DNA from: Pannonibacter sp. XCT-53
GTDB lineage: Bacteria > Pseudomonadota > Alphaproteobacteria > Rhizobiales > Stappiaceae
Direction: 5' to 3'
Assembly: GCF_009915765.1 (NCBI RefSeq)
Contig: NZ_JAABLQ010000003.1
Coordinates: 272,525 to 336,524, forward strand
Length of the DNA: 64,000 nt
In this document: piece after piece, positions 25,797 to 34,350 of the stretch
Layout of the letters: the number at the start of each line of letters is the position of its first letter
Numbering within the stretch: the stretch's first letter is position 1
Notes under the pieces: model-generated
Database searches by the model: none
The model's input: the letters and a program-made list of their open reading frames with translations, nothing else
Told to the model about the DNA's origin: nothing
Translations under genes and position numbers: made by a program

Positions 25797-27275
25797 TTAA
25801 AGCCGGCGCAGACGGGCTGCAAAAAAGCCGTCGAGACCGCCATCCGGGGTTGTTCCGCCGCCGAAATGGCAGGGCAGGCTGCGCAGGTAGCCCTCCGGGG
25901 TGATGCACTCGGCGAGGCCGCCGATCTCCTCTGCCTGCACCGGCACCAGGGCGTATCCCGGCGTGGCGGCGAGGAAGGCCGCGATCTGGGCCTCGCCTTC
26001 CTCCGGCTCGAGCGAGCAGGTGCAGTAGACGATCAGGCCGCCGGGCCGCAGCCATCCGGCCGCCCGGCCGAGCAGCTCGCCCTGCAGGGCGGCGAGCGTG
26101 GCGATGTCGGCCGGGCGCTTGGTCCAGGCCACGTCCGGGTGGCGGCGCATGGTGCCGGTGGCGCTGCAGGGCGCGTCCAGGAGGATCGCGTCATAGGGCT
26201 CGGCCGGCTCGTGCGCACGGATGTCGGCCGCGATGACATCGGCGGCGAGGCCGAGCCGGGCCAGGTTCTCGCGCACGCGCACCAGGCGCTTCTCGGAAAT
26301 GTCGAGGGCGGTCACCTGCGCCCCGGCGGCGGCGAGCTGGGCGGTCTTGCCGCCGGGTGCCGCGCACAGGTCGATCACGCGCTGGCCGCTCACGTCGCCG
26401 AGCAGGCGGGCGGGCAGGGCGGCGGCGGCATCCTGCACCCACCAGCCACCGTCGTTGAAGCCGTCGAACTCCTCCACTGCGCCCTTGCGCTGCAGGCGGA
26501 CCGACCGGTTGGCAACGACCCGGCCGCCGAGCCGTTCGGCCCAGCCTTCGGGATCGGACTTGACGCTGAGATCGAGTGCCGGTTCCTGCGCCTGCGCGGC
26601 GAGGATCGCATCGAAAGTCGCCGCGCCATAGGTGTCGCGCCAGCGGGTGGACAGCCACAGCGGCAGGCCGGCGGCCCCGTCGACGGGCAGGGCCAGGAGG
26701 GCGTCCTTTTCGCGGCCGAGCCGGCGCAGCACGCCGTTGACGAGACCCTTGTAGAGCCGGGCGCGCTTGTCCGCGGCGGCGAGATCCACCGCCAGCGACA
26801 CGGCGGCGCGGTCGGGAATGTCGAGGAACAGCATCTGGGCGGCGGCCACATGCAGGATGTCCATCACCCGGCCGGTCTTCTCCGGCACCGGACGGTCCAG
26901 CAGGCTCTGCAGGATGGTCTCGATCTGGCTGCGGCGGCGGAGTGCGGCGCCGAGGATGGCCCGCACCAGCGCCCGGTCCTTGGCCTCCAGCGCCCGGAAC
27001 CCGGGATGGCCGCCGGCGGGATCCAGTTCCAGGTCCAGTGGCCGGTGCTTGTGCACCACATGTCCCAGCACATCGACGGCCGCGCGCCGGGCCGCCAGAC
27101 CCGGGGCCGGCGCGCCGGGTCCCAGGCCTTTTGCCGTGCCTTTTGCCATGCCCTTGGCCTGTCCCTTGGCTTGGCCCTTGGCCAGCCCCTTGGCCGGTGC
27201 TGGCGTCCGGGCCGGGCGCGGGGCCTTGCCGTCGGGATCGCTGCGGCGCTTCGGGGTCTCGGGATCTGCAGGCAC
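25797..27275 (-). CDS. RsmB-type 16S rRNA (cytosine-C5) methyltransferase
   Basis: A 492-residue protein with an N-terminal NusB-like RNA-binding domain (RRAAVDVLGHVVHKHRPLD, then RLYKGLVNGVLRRL) and a C-terminal SAM-methyltransferase domain with motif I CAAPGGKTAQLAAAGAQVTALD, catalytic PCSATGTMRRHPDV (Pro-Cys) and a second Cys in YCTCSLEPEE. This is the m5C967 methyltransferase architecture. The N-terminus carries six xAKG tetrapeptide repeats. GTG 27275 is chosen for the GGAAG 6 nt upstream; TTG 27362 would extend it by 29 residues. Confidence 0.88.
   Translation of the reverse strand: MPADPETPKRRSDPDGKAPRPARTPAPAKGLAKGQAKGQAKGMAKGTAKGLGPGAPAPGLAARRAAVDVLGHVVHKHRPLDLELDPAGGHPGFRALEAKDRALVRAILGAALRRRSQIETILQSLLDRPVPEKTGRVMDILHVAAAQMLFLDIPDRAAVSLAVDLAAADKRARLYKGLVNGVLRRLGREKDALLALPVDGAAGLPLWLSTRWRDTYGAATFDAILAAQAQEPALDLSVKSDPEGWAERLGGRVVANRSVRLQRKGAVEEFDGFNDGGWWVQDAAAALPARLLGDVSGQRVIDLCAAPGGKTAQLAAAGAQVTALDISEKRLVRVRENLARLGLAADVIAADIRAHEPAEPYDAILLDAPCSATGTMRRHPDVAWTKRPADIATLAALQGELLGRAAGWLRPGGLIVYCTCSLEPEEGEAQIAAFLAATPGYALVPVQAEEIGGLAECITPEGYLRSLPCHFGGGTTPDGGLDGFFAARLRRL
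27126..27197. repeat. Six 12-bp units coding xAKG repeats inside the methyltransferase gene
   Basis: Six in-phase 12-bp units encode PAKG-LAKG-QAKG-QAKG-MAKG-TAKG on the minus strand. The positively charged, flexible tail may contact rRNA; copy number probably varies by slippage. Confidence 0.8.
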
Positions 27276-27506
27276 GTTTGGCTTCCGATCTTGGTGTTGG
27301 GCGGTCAGCCGCCGGGAGCAGAAACGCCGCGAACCGTCCCCAGTCCGCGGCGCATCGTCCAAGTGTTAACTGTCATTTACCTTTGACGGAAGATCAATCA
27401 AGTCTCTTTGATCGGGGCCTCTGCGGCTGCCCACAGCCGTCTGGTGTGGCGGTTGCGGCGCGGTTGTGGCGGTGACGCAGGGGCGCCGCCGGGGCTCTGG
27501 TCCGGG
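27276..27506. other. Spacer between htpX and the rsmB-type gene
   Basis: No gene is visible here. On the minus strand it should hold the promoter of the methyltransferase gene; TTGATT (27396-27401 complement region) followed by AT-rich sequence is a weak candidate. An imperfectly understood dyad, GATCAA (27392-27397) and TTGATC (27408-27413), lies in the same place. Confidence 0.3.
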
Positions 27507-27531
27507 GACACCGCGGTGACGCGGCGGTGTC
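27507..27531 (-). terminator. Hairpin after htpX
   Basis: GACACCGC (27507-27514) pairs with GCGGTGTC (27524-27531) around a 9-nt loop, beginning 4 nt past the htpX stop on the minus strand. No U-tract. Confidence 0.4.
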
Positions 27532-27535
27532 GCGC

Positions 27536-28564
27536 TCAGCCCCAGGGACCGGTCGGTCCGGAGGCAGGACGCCCCGCCGCGCCCCGGTCGGGTGTGGCCG
27601 CAGGGCCGCCCGAAGCCCTGCTGCCGCCCCAGGGGCCTGCCCTGTCGCTGCCCGTGTGGCTGGCCGGGGCCTGCGGGCGGAAGCCGCCGCCTGCCGGACC
27701 GGACGGGCCGCGTCCACCGCCCATCTCCTGCTGCAGCTGGCGCAGGGCGTTGATGCGGTTGTCGGTGTTCGGGTGGGTGGAGAAGAGGTTGTCCATCCGT
27801 TCGCCCGACAGCGGGTTGATGATGAACATGTGGGCGGTCGCCGGGCTGCGTTCCGCGTCCGGATTGTGGATGTGCTGCACGCTGCCGGCAATCTTGGCCA
27901 GCGCCGAGGCCAGCCACATCGGCTGGCCGCAGATTTCCGCGCCCAGCCGGTCGGCGGCATATTCGCGCGTGCGGGAGATCGCCATCTGCACCAGCATCGC
28001 TGCCAGCGGCGCGACGATCATGGCCACGATGGTGCCGATCACGCCGAAGCCGTTGTTGTTCTCGCGGTTGCCGCCGAAGAAGAAGGCGAAGTTGCCGAGC
28101 ATGGAGATCGCGCCGGCGATGGTCGCCGTCAGCGTCATGATCAGCGTGTCGTGGTTCTTGATGTGCGCCAGTTCATGCGCCATCACGCCGGCGACCTCCT
28201 CGCGCGTCAGCGTGTCGAGCAGGCCGGTGGTGGCGGCGACGGCCGCGTTCTGCGGGTTGCGGCCGGTGGCGAAGGCATTCGGCTGCGGGTTGTTGATGAT
28301 GTAGACCTTCGGCATCGGCATCTGCGCATTCGCCGCCAGCTGCCGCACCATGCCGTAGAGCTCGGGGGCGCTGCGCTCGTCGACCTCCTGCGCATGGTGC
28401 ATCGACAGCACCATCTTGTCGGAGTTCCAGTAGCTGAAGACATTCATCGCCGCGGCGATGACGAGGGCGATCATCATGCCGCTCTGTCCGCCGATGAGGA
28501 AACCGACGCCCATGAAAAGCGCCGTCAGGGCGGCCAGGAGCAGGGCGGTCCGGAAGTAGTTCAT
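27536..28564 (-). CDS. htpX: Protease HtpX
   Basis: A 342-residue inner-membrane zinc metalloprotease that takes part in membrane protein quality control. N-terminal helices (MNYFRTALLLAALTALFMGVGFLI and MMIALVIAAAMNVFSYW) precede the catalytic HELAHIKNHD (HExxH, about residue 130), two further helices and the zinc-ligand segment SRTREYAADRLGAEICGQP. The last 45 or so residues are Gly/Pro/Ser-rich and disordered, longer than in Escherichia coli HtpX but usual in rhizobia. ATG 28564 gives the canonical MNYFRT start with GGAG 9 nt before. Confidence 0.95.
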   Translation of the reverse strand: MNYFRTALLLAALTALFMGVGFLIGGQSGMMIALVIAAAMNVFSYWNSDKMVLSMHHAQEVDERSAPELYGMVRQLAANAQMPMPKVYIINNPQPNAFATGRNPQNAAVAATTGLLDTLTREEVAGVMAHELAHIKNHDTLIMTLTATIAGAISMLGNFAFFFGGNRENNNGFGVIGTIVAMIVAPLAAMLVQMAISRTREYAADRLGAEICGQPMWLASALAKIAGSVQHIHNPDAERSPATAHMFIINPLSGERMDNLFSTHPNTDNRINALRQLQQEMGGGRGPSGPAGGGFRPQAPASHTGSDRAGPWGGSRASGGPAATPDRGAAGRPASGPTGPWG

Positions 28565-28741
28565 GCGGCAAGGCTCCAGTTGCGGCGGCTCGCCTGTTTT
28601 CACGCGGGCCCGCGCCTCTATATGATGGGGCGAGGAGCAGGCTGTCGCAAGACCCGGACCCTCAGCCCGCCGCCGTTTCTGCCGCAGCGGAAGCGGGTCG
28701 ACGGTCTTGGTCCGGCCACGAGACGCGTTTCAGGAACCCCC

Positions 28742-29146
28742 ATGTCGCACGACCACACCCCAGATCACGACAAAGATCACGACCACCACGACCACGATCA
28801 CGATCACGGCCACGATCACGACCACGCGCATGGCGCCGCGCCGGACCGCGATCCGTCCGGTGATACGTCCGGCATCCGCGCGCCCGTGAGCGCCGTGGTG
28901 CTGCCCTTCCCCGAGCGCACGCTGCGCGAGGTGCAGGATCCGGCCGCTGCCGAGCCCGAGCCGCCGCGCCGCCGATTCGAGGACCTGCCGCCGGCCGCCC
29001 AGCGGGCGCTGCTGGAGGCCGAAGCCCGCCGCGCCGAGATCGACGCCCGCCAGACGGCCATGGAGGCCGAGGTGGCCGGCCGCGGCGGCCTTGAGCCGAC
29101 GCGCTATGATGACTGGGAAATCAAGGGCCTGACGGTGGATTTCTAG
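28742..29146 (+). CDS. DUF1674 protein (SdhAF4-like) with His/Asp-rich N-terminus
   Basis: A 134-residue protein in two parts. Residues 3-30 hold 13 His and 10 Asp in alternation (DHDHDHDHGHDHDHAH), encoded by cacgat-type repeats. The C-terminal part ends in GRGGLEPTRYDDWEIKGLTVDF, the signature of DUF1674/SDHAF4, a succinate dehydrogenase flavoprotein assembly or protection factor in mitochondria and alphaproteobacteria. sdh genes are not nearby. The His-rich head is reminiscent of metal-buffering tails but is not a normal part of the family, so metal binding is inference. It is divergent from htpX (177 bp). Confidence 0.83.
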   Translation: MSHDHTPDHDKDHDHHDHDHDHGHDHDHAHGAAPDRDPSGDTSGIRAPVSAVVLPFPERTLREVQDPAAAEPEPPRRRFEDLPPAAQRALLEAEARRAEIDARQTAMEAEVAGRGGLEPTRYDDWEIKGLTVDF

Positions 29147-29241
29147 GGCGGACCGGGCAGCCGGTGGCGCTTGGTTAATGAGCGCTTTACCACCGCCGGG
29201 CTAGGGTCGGGCACGAAGCTGTTTTCAGTCCGGATCGAACG

Positions 29242-30471
29242 ATGACGTCCATTGATGCCACCGGGGCTCCTGCCCGCAGTCAGGCCCTGCCCGATGCGAA
29301 CCCGTTCCAGCGCCTTGCCGCGCTGCTGGGAGACGCGCGCCCGGGGGCCGATCCGATCATCCTGACGATCGGCGAGCCGCAGCACGCGCTGCCCCCGTTC
29401 ACGGGCGAGGTCCTGATGGAAAACCTCGCCGACTTCCGCCGGTATCCGCCGATCGAGGGCAGCCCGATGTTCCGGGCCGCCATCGCCAGCTGGCTCGACC
29501 GGCGCTACGGCCTTGCCGGCAGCATCGACAAGGATCGCGGCGTGCTGCCGCTCAACGGCTCGCGCGAGGGTCTGACCTTCGGCGCCATCGGCGCGCGCGA
29601 CCAGCTTGCCAAGCCGGTCGCCCGACCGGCGGTCATCCTGCCCAATCCCTTCTACCAGACCTATGCGGCGGCGGCCCATGTTGCCGGCGCCGAGGCCATC
29701 CTGCTCGACAGCGATGCCTCCACCGGCTTCCTGCCCGATCTCGGCGCGCTGTCGCCGGAGCTTCTGGACCGCACCATCGCCTTTTACATTGCCTCTCCGG
29801 CCAATCCGCAGGGCGCGGTGGCGAGCCTTGCCTACTGGCAGCAGCTCATCGGCCTTGCCCGCAAGCATGACTTCTTCATCTTCGCCGACGAGTGCTATTC
29901 CGAGATCTACCGCGAGACGCCGCCGCCCGGCGTGCTGGAGGCGGCCCATGCGCTGGGCGCCGGCTATGCCCGCGTCATCAGTCTCAACTCCTTGTCCAAG
30001 CGGTCCAATCTCGCCGGCCTGCGCTGCGGCTTTGCTGCCGGTGATCCGGAGTTCCTGTCCCGCTGGGTGAAGTTCCGCGGCCTGGCCGCGCCGCAGGTGC
30101 CGCTGCCGGCCCAGGCAGTGGCCGCCCGGGCCTATTCCGACGAGACGCATGTGGCGGAGAACCGCCGCCTCTACAACGAGAAATACGCCATCGCCGAGCA
30201 GCTCCTGTCGCCGGTGCTCGGGCCGGTGACGCCGGCGGGCGGCTTCTTCCTCTGGCTTGACGTGACCCGCTGGGGCGGTGGACTGGAGGTCACCCGGCGG
30301 CTGTGGACGGAGGCCGGCCTGAAGGTCATCCCGGGGGCCTATCTGGCCATGACCGGTCCGGATGGCACCAACCCCGGCGATCCCTATATCCGCATCAGCC
30401 TGTGCGCCCCGGTGGGCCTGACACGTGACGCAATGGAGCGGCTTGCCAAGTGGCTCGGAGACAACGCATGA
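29242..30471 (+). CDS. dapC: PLP-dependent aminotransferase, probable N-succinyldiaminopimelate aminotransferase
   Basis: A 409-residue fold-type I class I/II aminotransferase. The PLP lysine is in SLNSLSKRSNLAGLRCGF; other markers are NPFYQTY, ASPANPQGAVAS (the NP.NP motif in altered form), ADECYSEIY and the C-terminal PYIRISLC with the substrate-carboxylate Arg. Sequence style (LPDANPFQRLAALLGDARPG start) matches DapC of alphaproteobacteria, which transaminates in the succinylase lysine/DAP pathway; other amino-acid substrates remain possible. It overlaps ftsK by 4 bases (ATGA). Confidence 0.82.
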   Translation: MTSIDATGAPARSQALPDANPFQRLAALLGDARPGADPIILTIGEPQHALPPFTGEVLMENLADFRRYPPIEGSPMFRAAIASWLDRRYGLAGSIDKDRGVLPLNGSREGLTFGAIGARDQLAKPVARPAVILPNPFYQTYAAAAHVAGAEAILLDSDASTGFLPDLGALSPELLDRTIAFYIASPANPQGAVASLAYWQQLIGLARKHDFFIFADECYSEIYRETPPPGVLEAAHALGAGYARVISLNSLSKRSNLAGLRCGFAAGDPEFLSRWVKFRGLAAPQVPLPAQAVAARAYSDETHVAENRRLYNEKYAIAEQLLSPVLGPVTPAGGFFLWLDVTRWGGGLEVTRRLWTEAGLKVIPGAYLAMTGPDGTNPGDPYIRISLCAPVGLTRDAMERLAKWLGDNA

Positions 30472-33400
30472 GACGCGCCACCGCAATGCGCGGCTCCGGA
30501 CGCGGCGCCGCCCACATCCTGGATACCGAAAGCCCCCTGAAGCGGTTCCTGCGGCGCAATCTGGTGGGTCTCGCCGGGCTCTGCGTCATCGGCCTGGCCG
30601 CGGCGCTCGCCGCCGCGCTGGCCACCTGGTCGGTGACCGACCCGAGCCTGAACCACGCGACCGACGGGCCGGTGCGCAATGCGCTCGGCACGCCGGGGGC
30701 CATCATTGCCGACATGCTGATGCAGTCGATCGGCCTTGCCACCTCCGTCTTTCTCGTGCCGGTGGTGCTGTGGGGCTGGCGGCTCATCGCGGGCAAGCCG
30801 CTGCGCATAGCCGGCCGCCGCATCCTGTTCTGGTTCTCCGGCACCTTGCTTGCCTCCGGTGCGGTTGCCGCGCTGCCTGTGCCCGAAAGCTGGCCGCTGC
30901 CGACAGGCCTTGGCGGTTTCCTGGGCGATGCCGTTCACTATCTGCCGGGGCGTCTCACCGAGGCGATGGCCCCCGGCACCGCCATGATCATCGGCGCGAT
31001 CGGACTGGGCCTGCCTGCGGTCCTGCTGCTCATTGCCGCCGGTGGCTGGTTCGGCCGTGCCCGCGCCGAGGACGACGACCTGCCGCTGCCGAAACAGGCG
31101 AAAGGCCGTCGGGGCCAGCCTGTCCAGCAGCAGATGTTCGACGACGAGGACGAGGATGACGCCGACGACACGTCGCGCTTCTCGGCCCTGCTCGGGGCCT
31201 TTGCCCACTGGCGCCTGCAGGCGACATCGTCGCTGCAGCGGGTCACGGGCGTGGGCCAGCGCAGCCGCGCGCCGCGCGAGCCCGACGAGGACGATTACGA
31301 CGTCGAGATGGAGGATCCCGACCTCGAACCGGCGCCCCGCCGTCGGGGCTTTGGTGCGCTCGGGCGCGGTCTGGTCTCCCGGCTCATGCCCGGCGAGGAC
31401 GATGACGGTCTCGACGAGCTCTATCCCGCCCAGGGCGGCGGGCGCCGCGAGCCTGCCCGTCAGGGCGGGCGTGACGTGGCCCGCGAGACGGGCAGGGACC
31501 CCGAGCGGGAGGCGTCCCGCTCTCTGGCGCGCCATCCGGCCACCGGTCCGCGCATCGGCGGCGGCCGCCATGACGAGGTCTACGAGGACGACGACGACAC
31601 CGGTCTCGATCCCGACCATGATGCCGCGGCCTACGAGCGCGACCTCGACGACGACAGCTATGGCTACGACGAGCCGCCGTTCGATCTCGATGACGAGGAC
31701 GAGGCGGATGCCCGTCTGGCCCGTGGCCGTGACGGTCGCCTGGCCGGCGACGGCATGGCGGCCGAGCGCGCGCCGCTCGACCGTGCGCCGCTGCCGCGCC
31801 CGGTCGGCATTGCCGGCCCGGCTGCTGCGCCGAGCCGCGGACCGGCCGCGCGGGCGGGGGGCGGTCAGCCTGCCCAGCCCGTCGTGCCGCAGGGGGGCGC
31901 CCGTGTGGTGCCCCAGGCGGCCCGTCCCCAGCCCGGCAAGCGTCTGCAGCAGGAAGCCCAGTCCTCCCTGCTCGGCGCTCCGGACGTCTATGAACTGCCG
32001 CCGCTGCGCCTTCTCGCCGAGCCCCGGCCGGCCGGCAAGACGCCGGGCCTGTCGCCGGACGCGCTGGAACAGAATGCCCGCATCCTTGAAGGCGTGCTGG
32101 AAGACTTCGGCGTGCGTGGCGAGATCATCGAGGTGCGCCCGGGCCCGGTCGTGACCCTCTACGAGCTGGAGCCGGCCCCCGGCATCAAGTCCTCCCGCGT
32201 CATCGGCCTGGCCGACGACATTGCCCGGTCCATGAGCGCCATCTCGGCGCGCGTGGCCGTCATTCCGGGCAAGAACGCCATCGGCATCGAGCTGCCCAAC
32301 CAGAAGCGCGAGACCGTCTATCTGCGCGAGCTGCTGGCCGCGCAGGATTTCGAGAAGAGCAAGCACAAGCTGGCGATGGCGCTGGGCAAGACCATCAACG
32401 GCGAGAGCGTGATTGCCGACCTTGCCCGCATGCCGCATCTGCTCGTGGCCGGCACCACCGGCTCGGGCAAGTCGGTGTCGATCAACACCATGATCCTGTC
32501 GCTGCTGTACCGGCTGACGCCGGACCAGTGCAAGATGATCATGATCGACCCGAAGATGCTGGAACTCTCCATCTATGACGGCATTCCGCATCTGCTGACG
32601 CCGGTCGTCACCGATCCGAAGAAGGCCGTCGTGGCGCTCAAGTGGACCGTCCGCGAGATGGAAGAGCGCTACAAGAAGATGTCCAAGATGGGCGTCCGCA
32701 ACATCGACGGCTACAATACCCGCGTGAAGCAGGCGCTGGAGAAGGGCGAAAGCTTCTCCCGCACCGTCCAGACCGGGTTTGACCGCGACACGGGCCAGCC
32801 GATCTATGAGGAAGAGGACCTGCCGCTCGAGCCGATGCCCTACATCGTCGTGATCGTCGACGAGATGGCCGACCTGATGATGGTCGCGGGCAAGGACATC
32901 GAAGGTGCGATCCAGCGCCTCGCCCAGATGGCGCGCGCCGCCGGCATCCACATCATCATGGCCACCCAGCGTCCCTCGGTGGACGTGATCACCGGCACGA
33001 TCAAGGCGAACTTCCCGACCCGCATCTCGTTCCAGGTGACGTCGAAGATCGACAGCCGCACCATTCTGGGCGAGCAGGGGGCCGAGCAGCTCCTCGGCAT
33101 GGGTGACATGCTCTACATGGCCGGCGGCGGGCGCATCCAGCGCGTGCACGGGCCTTTCGTCGCCGACGAGGAGGTCGAGCAGATCGTCGCCCATCTCAAG
33201 CTGCAGGGATCGCCGCAGTATCTTGAGGCGGTCACCGAGGAAGAGGACATGTCCGAGAACCCCTATGACGCCGTGTCGGGGGGGGACGAGGGCAATGATC
33301 TTTACGACAAGGCCGTTGCCGTGGTGCTGCGCGACAAGAAGGTCTCCACCTCCTACGTCCAGCGGCGTCTCGGCATCGGCTACAACCGGGCGGCCTCGCT

Positions 33401-33497
33401 GATCGAGCGGATGGAGAAGGAAGGCCTGATCAGTCCGGCCAACCACGCCGGCAAGCGCGAGATCCTGGTCAAGAACGGGGTCGACGAGGACTATTGA
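30468..33497 (+). CDS. ftsK: DNA translocase FtsK
   Basis: A 1009-residue divisome protein that pumps chromosomal DNA through the septum and activates dif recombination. The N-terminal part has four predicted helices (about residues 20-190) followed by a long, low-complexity Asp/Glu/Arg/Pro linker (about 195-480). The motor shows Walker A AGTTGSGKSVSINT, Walker B YIVVIVDEMADLM and ATQRPSVDVITGTIKANFPTRI; the C-terminal gamma domain (YVQRRLGIGYNRAASLIERME) reads KOPS polarity. It starts at ATG 30468 inside the aminotransferase stop. lolA follows after 125 bp. Confidence 0.96.
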   Translation: MRRATAMRGSGRGAAHILDTESPLKRFLRRNLVGLAGLCVIGLAAALAAALATWSVTDPSLNHATDGPVRNALGTPGAIIADMLMQSIGLATSVFLVPVVLWGWRLIAGKPLRIAGRRILFWFSGTLLASGAVAALPVPESWPLPTGLGGFLGDAVHYLPGRLTEAMAPGTAMIIGAIGLGLPAVLLLIAAGGWFGRARAEDDDLPLPKQAKGRRGQPVQQQMFDDEDEDDADDTSRFSALLGAFAHWRLQATSSLQRVTGVGQRSRAPREPDEDDYDVEMEDPDLEPAPRRRGFGALGRGLVSRLMPGEDDDGLDELYPAQGGGRREPARQGGRDVARETGRDPEREASRSLARHPATGPRIGGGRHDEVYEDDDDTGLDPDHDAAAYERDLDDDSYGYDEPPFDLDDEDEADARLARGRDGRLAGDGMAAERAPLDRAPLPRPVGIAGPAAAPSRGPAARAGGGQPAQPVVPQGGARVVPQAARPQPGKRLQQEAQSSLLGAPDVYELPPLRLLAEPRPAGKTPGLSPDALEQNARILEGVLEDFGVRGEIIEVRPGPVVTLYELEPAPGIKSSRVIGLADDIARSMSAISARVAVIPGKNAIGIELPNQKRETVYLRELLAAQDFEKSKHKLAMALGKTINGESVIADLARMPHLLVAGTTGSGKSVSINTMILSLLYRLTPDQCKMIMIDPKMLELSIYDGIPHLLTPVVTDPKKAVVALKWTVREMEERYKKMSKMGVRNIDGYNTRVKQALEKGESFSRTVQTGFDRDTGQPIYEEEDLPLEPMPYIVVIVDEMADLMMVAGKDIEGAIQRLAQMARAAGIHIIMATQRPSVDVITGTIKANFPTRISFQVTSKIDSRTILGEQGAEQLLGMGDMLYMAGGGRIQRVHGPFVADEEVEQIVAHLKLQGSPQYLEAVTEEEDMSENPYDAVSGGDEGNDLYDKAVAVVLRDKKVSTSYVQRRLGIGYNRAASLIERMEKEGLISPANHAGKREILVKNGVDEDY

Positions 33498-33622
33498 GCG
33501 GACGGACCCCTTGACCGGTGCCGCAACCTTGCCACAAGCAGGCACTAGATGAGATGCGATGAGGAAGACGGGCGCGCCGGTCAGGCTGTGCCGTCTTCCA
33601 TGACTTGGAGCTGCGCCAGATC

Positions 33623-34330
33623 ATGACGTACCCCCGTTTGCCTCGCCTGCGCACCCGCATCGCCGACCGGATCGTGGCCCCGCTGGCTGTCCCGCTCGCT
33701 GCCCTGGTGCTGGCCGTTGCGACCGCCCTTGCCGTTCCCGCGCCCGTCCAGGCAGCCGGCACCCCGGCCGCCCAGCTGACGCCGACCGAGCAGGAAACGC
33801 TCAACGAGATCAACACCTACTTCAATTCGGTCCGCACCATGCACGGCGAGTTCGTGCAGTTCGGCCCGGAGGGAGATCAGGTCGAGGGCAAGTTCTTCCT
33901 CGAGCGTCCGGGCAAGATCCGCTTCTACTACAATCCTCCCGTCCAGCTCGACATCATCGCCGACGGCAAGTCGGTGTCGGTGAAGGACCGCAAGCTGGCA
34001 ACGCAGGACATCTGGCCGCTGAACGAGACGCCGCTGCGGTTCCTGCTCGCCGAGCAGATCGACCTGACCAAGGATGCCAATGTGGTCGGCGTGGTGGTGG
34101 AAAGCGATCTCGTGACCGTTGTCGTCGAGGACCGCACTACCTTCAACTCCGGCAAGCTGACCCTCATCTTCGACGCCCAGACCTTCGACCTGAAGCAGTG
34201 GACCGTAACCGACGCCCAGGGGCTCGACACGTCCGTGGCGATCTACAACATCACGGCCAACGGGCCCTCCAACCCGAAGCTGTTCGTGATCGACTATCTG
34301 GCCAACGCGCGCCAGAACAGCCCGAACTGA
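33623..34330 (+). CDS. lolA: Outer-membrane lipoprotein carrier LolA
   Basis: A 235-residue periplasmic chaperone carrying lipoproteins from LolCDE to the outer membrane. A signal peptide is visible (IVAPLAVPLAALVLAVATALAVPAPVQA, cleavage near AQAAG). The mature beta-barrel fold is suggested by LNEINTYFNSVRTMHGEFVQF, GKFFLERPGKIRFYYNPPVQLDIIADGKSVSVKD. The ftsK-lolA order is widely conserved in alphaproteobacteria. TTG 33605 upstream is a possible alternative start; ATG 33623 suits the signal peptide. Confidence 0.92.
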   Translation: MTYPRLPRLRTRIADRIVAPLAVPLAALVLAVATALAVPAPVQAAGTPAAQLTPTEQETLNEINTYFNSVRTMHGEFVQFGPEGDQVEGKFFLERPGKIRFYYNPPVQLDIIADGKSVSVKDRKLATQDIWPLNETPLRFLLAEQIDLTKDANVVGVVVESDLVTVVVEDRTTFNSGKLTLIFDAQTFDLKQWTVTDAQGLDTSVAIYNITANGPSNPKLFVIDYLANARQNSPN

Positions 34331-34350
34331 CGCGACGGGCCGGCGCTGCC

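Noticed and set aside
27392..27413. FNR-type site (TTGAT-N4-ATCAA)
   Set aside because: The dyad is in the opposite order (GATCAA then TTGATC) with a 10-bp gap and does not fit the consensus.
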